From the NCBI GenBank assembly GCA_014379395.1, contig JACMLV010000245.1, positions 1 through 8,989 of the forward strand: a stretch of 8,989 nucleotides of DNA. Reading direction: 5' to 3'. The translations under genes were made by a program, and so were the position numbers. Within the stretch, counting starts at the first letter, position 1, and every line of letters starts with the position of its first letter. This DNA comes from Burkholderiaceae bacterium. GTDB taxonomy: Bacteria > Pseudomonadota > Gammaproteobacteria > Burkholderiales > Burkholderiaceae_D. The notes under the pieces were generated by a model that saw only the letters and a list, made by a program, of their open reading frames with translations, did not search any database and was not told the origin of the DNA. Shown here piece by piece: positions 6,028 through 8,989 of this stretch.

Positions 6028-6053
6028 TCCGGCGCCTTGGGCGCCACACCGGA
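6028..6053 (+). promoter_or_regulatory. hairpin that could mask the flgG ribosome-binding site
   Basis: GGCGCC (6031-6036), TTG, GGCGCC (6040-6045) form a perfect 6-base-pair stem. Just outside it TCC (6028-6030) can pair with GGA (6051-6053), which belongs to the flgG ribosome-binding site GGAG (6051-6054), leaving a 5-base bulge. Folding in the mRNA would therefore hide that site. The pairing is directly visible; a regulatory effect is inferred. Confidence 0.4.
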
Positions 6054-6060
6054 GAAAAAC

Positions 6061-6843
6061 ATGATTCGTTCCCTTTGGATCGCCAAGACTGGCCTGGAGG
6101 CGCAGCAAACCCAGATGGACGTGATCGCCAACAACTTGGCCAACGTCAGCACCAACGGCTTCAAGAAGTCGCGCGCGGTGTTCGAGGACTTGCTGTACCA
6201 AAACGTGCGCCAGCCCGGCGCGCAGTCCTCGCAGCAGACCCAACTGCCGTCCGGCCTGCAGATCGGCACCGGCGTGCGCACCGTGGCCACCGAGCGCATC
6301 CACACCCAGGGCAATCCCCAGGCGACCGGCAACTCGAAGGACTTGATGGTCAACGGCTCGGGCTTCCTGAGCGTGCTGCTGCCCGACGGCAGCACCGGCT
6401 ACACCCGCGACGGCTCGCTGCAGACCGACGCCAACGGCCAGCTGGTGACCTCCGAGGGCTTCGTCATCCAGCCCGCCATCACGGTGCCGGGCAACGCGCT
6501 GAGCCTGACGGTGGCGCGCGACGGCACGGTCTCGGTGACCTTGCCCAACACGGTCGCGCCGTCCCAGATCGGCTCGCTGCAACTGACCACCTTCGTCAAT
6601 CCGGCTGGCCTCGAGTCGAAGGGCGAGAACCTGTACGTCGAAACGAGCGCCTCGGGCAACGCCCAGACCAACGCGCCCGGCACCAACGGCGCCGGCTTCC
6701 TGATGCAGGGCTATGTCGAGGCCTCCAACGTCAACGTGGCCGAGGAGATGGTCAACATGATCCAGACCCAGCGCGCCTACGAGATCAACAGCAAGGCGAT
6801 CACCACCTCCGACCAGATGCTGCAAAAGCTGTCCCAGCTCTAA
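6061..6843 (+). CDS. flgG: FlgG, distal rod protein
   Basis: FlgG builds the long distal rod that crosses the P and L rings. The start at 6061 gives 260 residues, the same length as the enterobacterial protein. GGAG at 6051-6054 is 6 bases upstream; an upstream in-frame ATG at 6037 would add 8 unlike residues and lies in the hairpin. The opening MIRSLWIAKTGLEAQQTQMD followed by VIANNLANVSTNGFKKSRAVFEDLLYQ is diagnostic. The FlgG-specific segment that keeps the rod straight is present (about 46-76, YQNVRQPGAQSS to LPSGLQIGTGV). The C-terminus SNVNVAEEMVNMIQTQRAYE (222-241) is the standard axial motif. It ends in TAATG, sharing one base with flgH. Confidence 0.98.
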   Translation: MIRSLWIAKTGLEAQQTQMDVIANNLANVSTNGFKKSRAVFEDLLYQNVRQPGAQSSQQTQLPSGLQIGTGVRTVATERIHTQGNPQATGNSKDLMVNGSGFLSVLLPDGSTGYTRDGSLQTDANGQLVTSEGFVIQPAITVPGNALSLTVARDGTVSVTLPNTVAPSQIGSLQLTTFVNPAGLESKGENLYVETSASGNAQTNAPGTNGAGFLMQGYVEASNVNVAEEMVNMIQTQRAYEINSKAITTSDQMLQKLSQL

Positions 6844-7508
6844 TGTCCGCCGTCCGCCCCTCCCGCTTCGGCGCCGCCTTGGCCGCCTTGGCGCTCGCCG
6901 CCTGTTCGGTGACGCCGACCTCGATCGTCACGCAGCCGACCCGCCCGGCCTATCCGTACGCCGAGCCGGGCCCGGCGGCCAGCTCCGGCGCGATCTTCCA
7001 GAGCAGCGCCTACCGGCCGCTGTTCGAGGACCGGCGCGCGCGCCAGGTGGGCGACCTGATCAGCATCGTGATCACCGAAAAGACCAACGCCGTGAAAGCC
7101 GGCGCCAGCTCCGGCAACAAGAGCGGCAGCGTCAACTTCGGCCTGCCCGGCCCGGTCCAGAGCCGCTTCGGCGGCAGCGTCTCGACCTCGGCGGCGAGCA
7201 AGTTCGGCGACGCCGACAACCAGTCCGCCAGCAACGCCTTCACCGGCACCATCGGCGTGACGGTGATCGAGGTGCTGCCCAACGGCAACCTGATGGTGGC
7301 CGGCGAAAAACAGATCGGCATGAACAAGGGCGTCGAATTCATCCGCTTCTCCGGCCTGATCAACCCCGACAACATCGCCACCGGCAACACGGTGTCCTCG
7401 ACCCAGGTGGCCGACGCGCGCGTCGAATACCGCACCAACAGCCAGCTCGACCGCGCCGAAGTGGCGGCCATGGCCTCGCGCTTCTTCCAGAGCCTGTTGC
7501 CCTTCTGA
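6843..7508 (+). CDS. flgH: FlgH, L-ring lipoprotein
   Basis: FlgH forms the L ring, the bushing in the outer membrane around the rod. It has 221 residues, close to the usual 230. The N-terminus is a lipoprotein signal with lipobox LAAC, the modified cysteine being residue 21, followed by Ser, which favours the outer membrane. The conserved FlgH blocks are LFEDRRARQVGDLISIVITEKTNA (about 60-83), then TIGVTVIEVLPNGNLMVAGEK (about 138-158), and INPDNIATGNTVSSTQVADARVEY (about 173-196). The start ATG overlaps the flgG stop by one base and has no clear ribosome-binding site, so translation probably depends on ribosomes finishing flgG. Confidence 0.97.
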   Translation: MSAVRPSRFGAALAALALAACSVTPTSIVTQPTRPAYPYAEPGPAASSGAIFQSSAYRPLFEDRRARQVGDLISIVITEKTNAVKAGASSGNKSGSVNFGLPGPVQSRFGGSVSTSAASKFGDADNQSASNAFTGTIGVTVIEVLPNGNLMVAGEKQIGMNKGVEFIRFSGLINPDNIATGNTVSSTQVADARVEYRTNSQLDRAEVAAMASRFFQSLLPF

Positions 7509-7525
7509 TGACCAGGACGACGCCG

Positions 7526-8641
7526 ATGCGCACCCGATTTTTCTCCCTGGCCGGCGCGCTGCTGTGCGCCCTGGCGCTGTGCCTGCCGTCCGCGGCGCGC
7601 GCCGAGCGCATCAAGGACCTGGCCAGCATCGCCGGCGTGCGCCAGAACCAGTTGATGGGCTACGGCCTGGTGGTCGGCCTCGACGGCAGCGGCGACCAGA
7701 CCACCCAGACCCCGTTCACCGTGCAAAGCGTGGTGTCGATGCTGCAGCAGCTCGGCGTCAATCTGCCGCAGGGCACCACCTTGCAACTGAAAAACGTCGC
7801 CGCCGTGATGGTCACCACCGCGCTGCCGGCCTTCGCCCAGCCGGGCCAGCTGCTCGACGTCACCGTCTCGTCGATGGGCAACGCCAAGAGCCTGCGCGGC
7901 GGCACGCTGCTGATGACGCCGCTCAAGGGCGCCGACGGCCAGATCTACGGCATGGCGCAGGGCAATGTGCTGGTCGGCGGCGTCGGCGCCCAGGCCGCCG
8001 GCGGCTCGGTGCAGGTGAACCACCTGTCGGTCGGGCGCATCTCCGGCGGCGCCACGGTCGAGCGCGCGGTGGCCTCCGGCCTGGGCGAGAACAACATGAT
8101 CCGGCTGGAATTGAACAGCACCGACTTCTCCACCGCCAGCCGGGTGGTCGAGGCGATCAACAAGCATTACGGCAGCGGCGTCGCGGCCGCCCTCGACGGG
8201 CGCGTGATCCGGGTCCAGTCGCCCTCCAACAGCGACCAGCGGGTGGCCTTCATCGGCACCCTCGAAGACCTCGACGTCAAGCCGGCGCGGCAGGCGGCCA
8301 AGGTGATCATGAACGCGCGCACCGGCTCGGTGGTGATGAACCAGGCCGTCACGCTCGACAGTTGCGCCATTTCGCACGGCAACTTGTCGGTGACGATCAG
8401 CGCCGACAACCAGGTCAGCCAGCCCGGCCCGCTGTCCGGCGGCCAGAGCGCGGCCACCCAGAACGCCAGGATCGACGTCAAGAAGGACGCCGGCAAGGTG
8501 CTGCTGCTCAAGGGCGGCGCCTCGCTGGCCGAGGTGGTCAAGGCGCTCAACGCGATCGGCGCCTCGCCCCAGGACCTGCTGGCGATCCTGCAGGCGATGA
8601 AGGCCGCCGGCGCCCTGCGCGCCGAACTTGAAATCATTTAA
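7526..8641 (+). CDS. flgI: FlgI, P-ring protein
   Basis: FlgI forms the P ring in the periplasm around the rod, with FlgA as its chaperone. I choose the ATG at 7526, which has AGGA 8 bases upstream and gives 371 residues with a 26-residue signal peptide (MRTRFFSLAGALLCALALCLPSAARA) and mature start ERIKDLASIAGVRQNQL. An in-frame ATG at 7508 overlaps the flgH stop and adds only MTRTTP; it lacks a clear ribosome-binding site but could be used by coupling. The family signature GYGLVVGLDGSGDQTTQTPFT (about 45-65) is intact, as are later blocks such as NMIRLELNSTDFSTASRVVEAIN and the C-terminal VVKALNAIGASPQDLLAILQAMKAAGAL. The length is normal. Confidence 0.97.
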   Translation: MRTRFFSLAGALLCALALCLPSAARAERIKDLASIAGVRQNQLMGYGLVVGLDGSGDQTTQTPFTVQSVVSMLQQLGVNLPQGTTLQLKNVAAVMVTTALPAFAQPGQLLDVTVSSMGNAKSLRGGTLLMTPLKGADGQIYGMAQGNVLVGGVGAQAAGGSVQVNHLSVGRISGGATVERAVASGLGENNMIRLELNSTDFSTASRVVEAINKHYGSGVAAALDGRVIRVQSPSNSDQRVAFIGTLEDLDVKPARQAAKVIMNARTGSVVMNQAVTLDSCAISHGNLSVTISADNQVSQPGPLSGGQSAATQNARIDVKKDAGKVLLLKGGASLAEVVKALNAIGASPQDLLAILQAMKAAGALRAELEII

Positions 8642-8650
8642 GGACTTGCG

Positions 8651-8989
8651 ATGATCCGCTCCACCGAACCGCAGAACGCCGCCTTCGACGTCAAGGGCAT
8701 GGGCCAATTGCGCCAGTCCGCCAAGGCCAACGATCCGGCCGCCATGAAAACCGCCGCGACCCAGTTCGAGGGCCTGTTCATCAACATGATGATGAAGAGC
8801 ATGCGCGAGGCCACGCCGCAGGACAGCCTGACCGACAACACCCAAACGAAGATGTTCACCGCCATGCTCGACCAGCAGACCAGCGCCAACCTGGCCAAGC
8901 GCGGCACCGGCCTGGCCGACATGCTGATCCGCCAGTTGTCGCCGGGCGCCGGCGCCGCCGCGCTGGAGGCCGCCTCCGGCGCGAGCAAC
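8651..8989 (+). CDS. flgJ: FlgJ, rod cap protein, N-terminal part (cut by window edge)
   Basis: FlgJ caps the growing rod through its N-terminal domain; in most beta- and gammaproteobacteria a C-terminal glucosaminidase-type domain cuts peptidoglycan to let the rod through. Only the first 113 residues are present and the frame is still open at the right edge. The rod-cap domain is clear at about 32-95: MKTAATQFEGLFINMMMKSMREATP, then LTDNTQTKMFTAMLDQQTSANLAKRGTGLADMLIRQL. An Ala/Gly-rich linker begins at about 98, which suggests the enzyme domain follows outside the window. AAGGA (8640-8644) overlaps the flgI stop and lies 6 bases before the start. Confidence 0.96.
   Translation, partial: MIRSTEPQNAAFDVKGMGQLRQSAKANDPAAMKTAATQFEGLFINMMMKSMREATPQDSLTDNTQTKMFTAMLDQQTSANLAKRGTGLADMLIRQLSPGAGAAALEAASGASN

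Noticed and set aside
6015..7508. A 497-codon plus-strand frame that reads across flgG into flgH
   Set aside because: The first part is an off-frame reading of flgG. Only its last 221 residues, from the ATG at 6843, are real (FlgH). It is not a fusion.
7564..8631. A 355-codon plus-strand frame overlapping flgI
   Set aside because: The product is almost all Arg, Gly, Ala, Pro and Gln, the usual off-frame reading of GC-rich coding DNA. flgI itself is unmistakable.
7010..8845. A 611-codon open frame on the minus strand opposite flgH, flgI and flgJ
   Set aside because: It spans three confidently identified genes in the opposite strand and has the same compositional look as other antisense shadows.

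Overview
This window is a flagellar rod, hook and ring locus, flgN-flgM-flgA on the minus strand and flgB-C-D-E-F-G-H-I-J on the plus strand, with flgJ cut by the right edge. The GC-rich sequence, the gene order and the Gram-negative P- and L-ring genes suggest a betaproteobacterium. An Oxalobacteraceae-type genome (Massilia, Duganella or Janthinobacterium-like) fits the protein style, but this is inferred from family resemblance and no search was run.

Layout. Bases 1-257 hold a possible 3' end of an unrecognised upstream gene, then a gene-free stretch ending in a very AT-rich island with nested inverted repeats. Bases 258-1851 (minus strand) carry flgA (periplasmic P-ring chaperone), flgM (anti-sigma-28) and flgN (chaperone for the hook-filament junction proteins FlgK and FlgL). 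flgM and flgN are 5 bases apart and lie behind a good sigma-28-like promoter placed between flgA and flgM. Bases 1852-2031 are a divergent regulatory region with a 14-base palindrome. From 2032 to the end the genes follow the order in which their products are built: proximal rod FlgB and FlgC, hook cap FlgD, hook FlgE, rod FlgF and FlgG, outer-membrane L-ring lipoprotein FlgH, periplasmic P-ring FlgI, and rod cap FlgJ. The gaps are short (1-base overlap to 63 bases), so this looks like one operon.

How the genes work together. FlgB, FlgC, FlgF and FlgG stack into the rod under the FlgJ cap. FlgI, chaperoned by FlgA, and FlgH form the bushing through the cell wall and outer membrane. FlgD caps the growing FlgE hook. 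FlgM holds sigma-28 inactive until the hook is complete and is then exported, and FlgN escorts the next proteins to be secreted. The sigma-28 promoter on flgMN fits the known feedback in which sigma-28 drives its own anti-sigma factor.

No new system is evident. Points worth a second look are an alanine-rich insertion of about 105 residues in the hook protein, a 15-codon ORF filling the flgE-flgF gap, a hairpin that could mask the flgG ribosome-binding site, the GTG start and apparent tandem promoters of flgMN, and the repeat structures in the two regulatory gaps.
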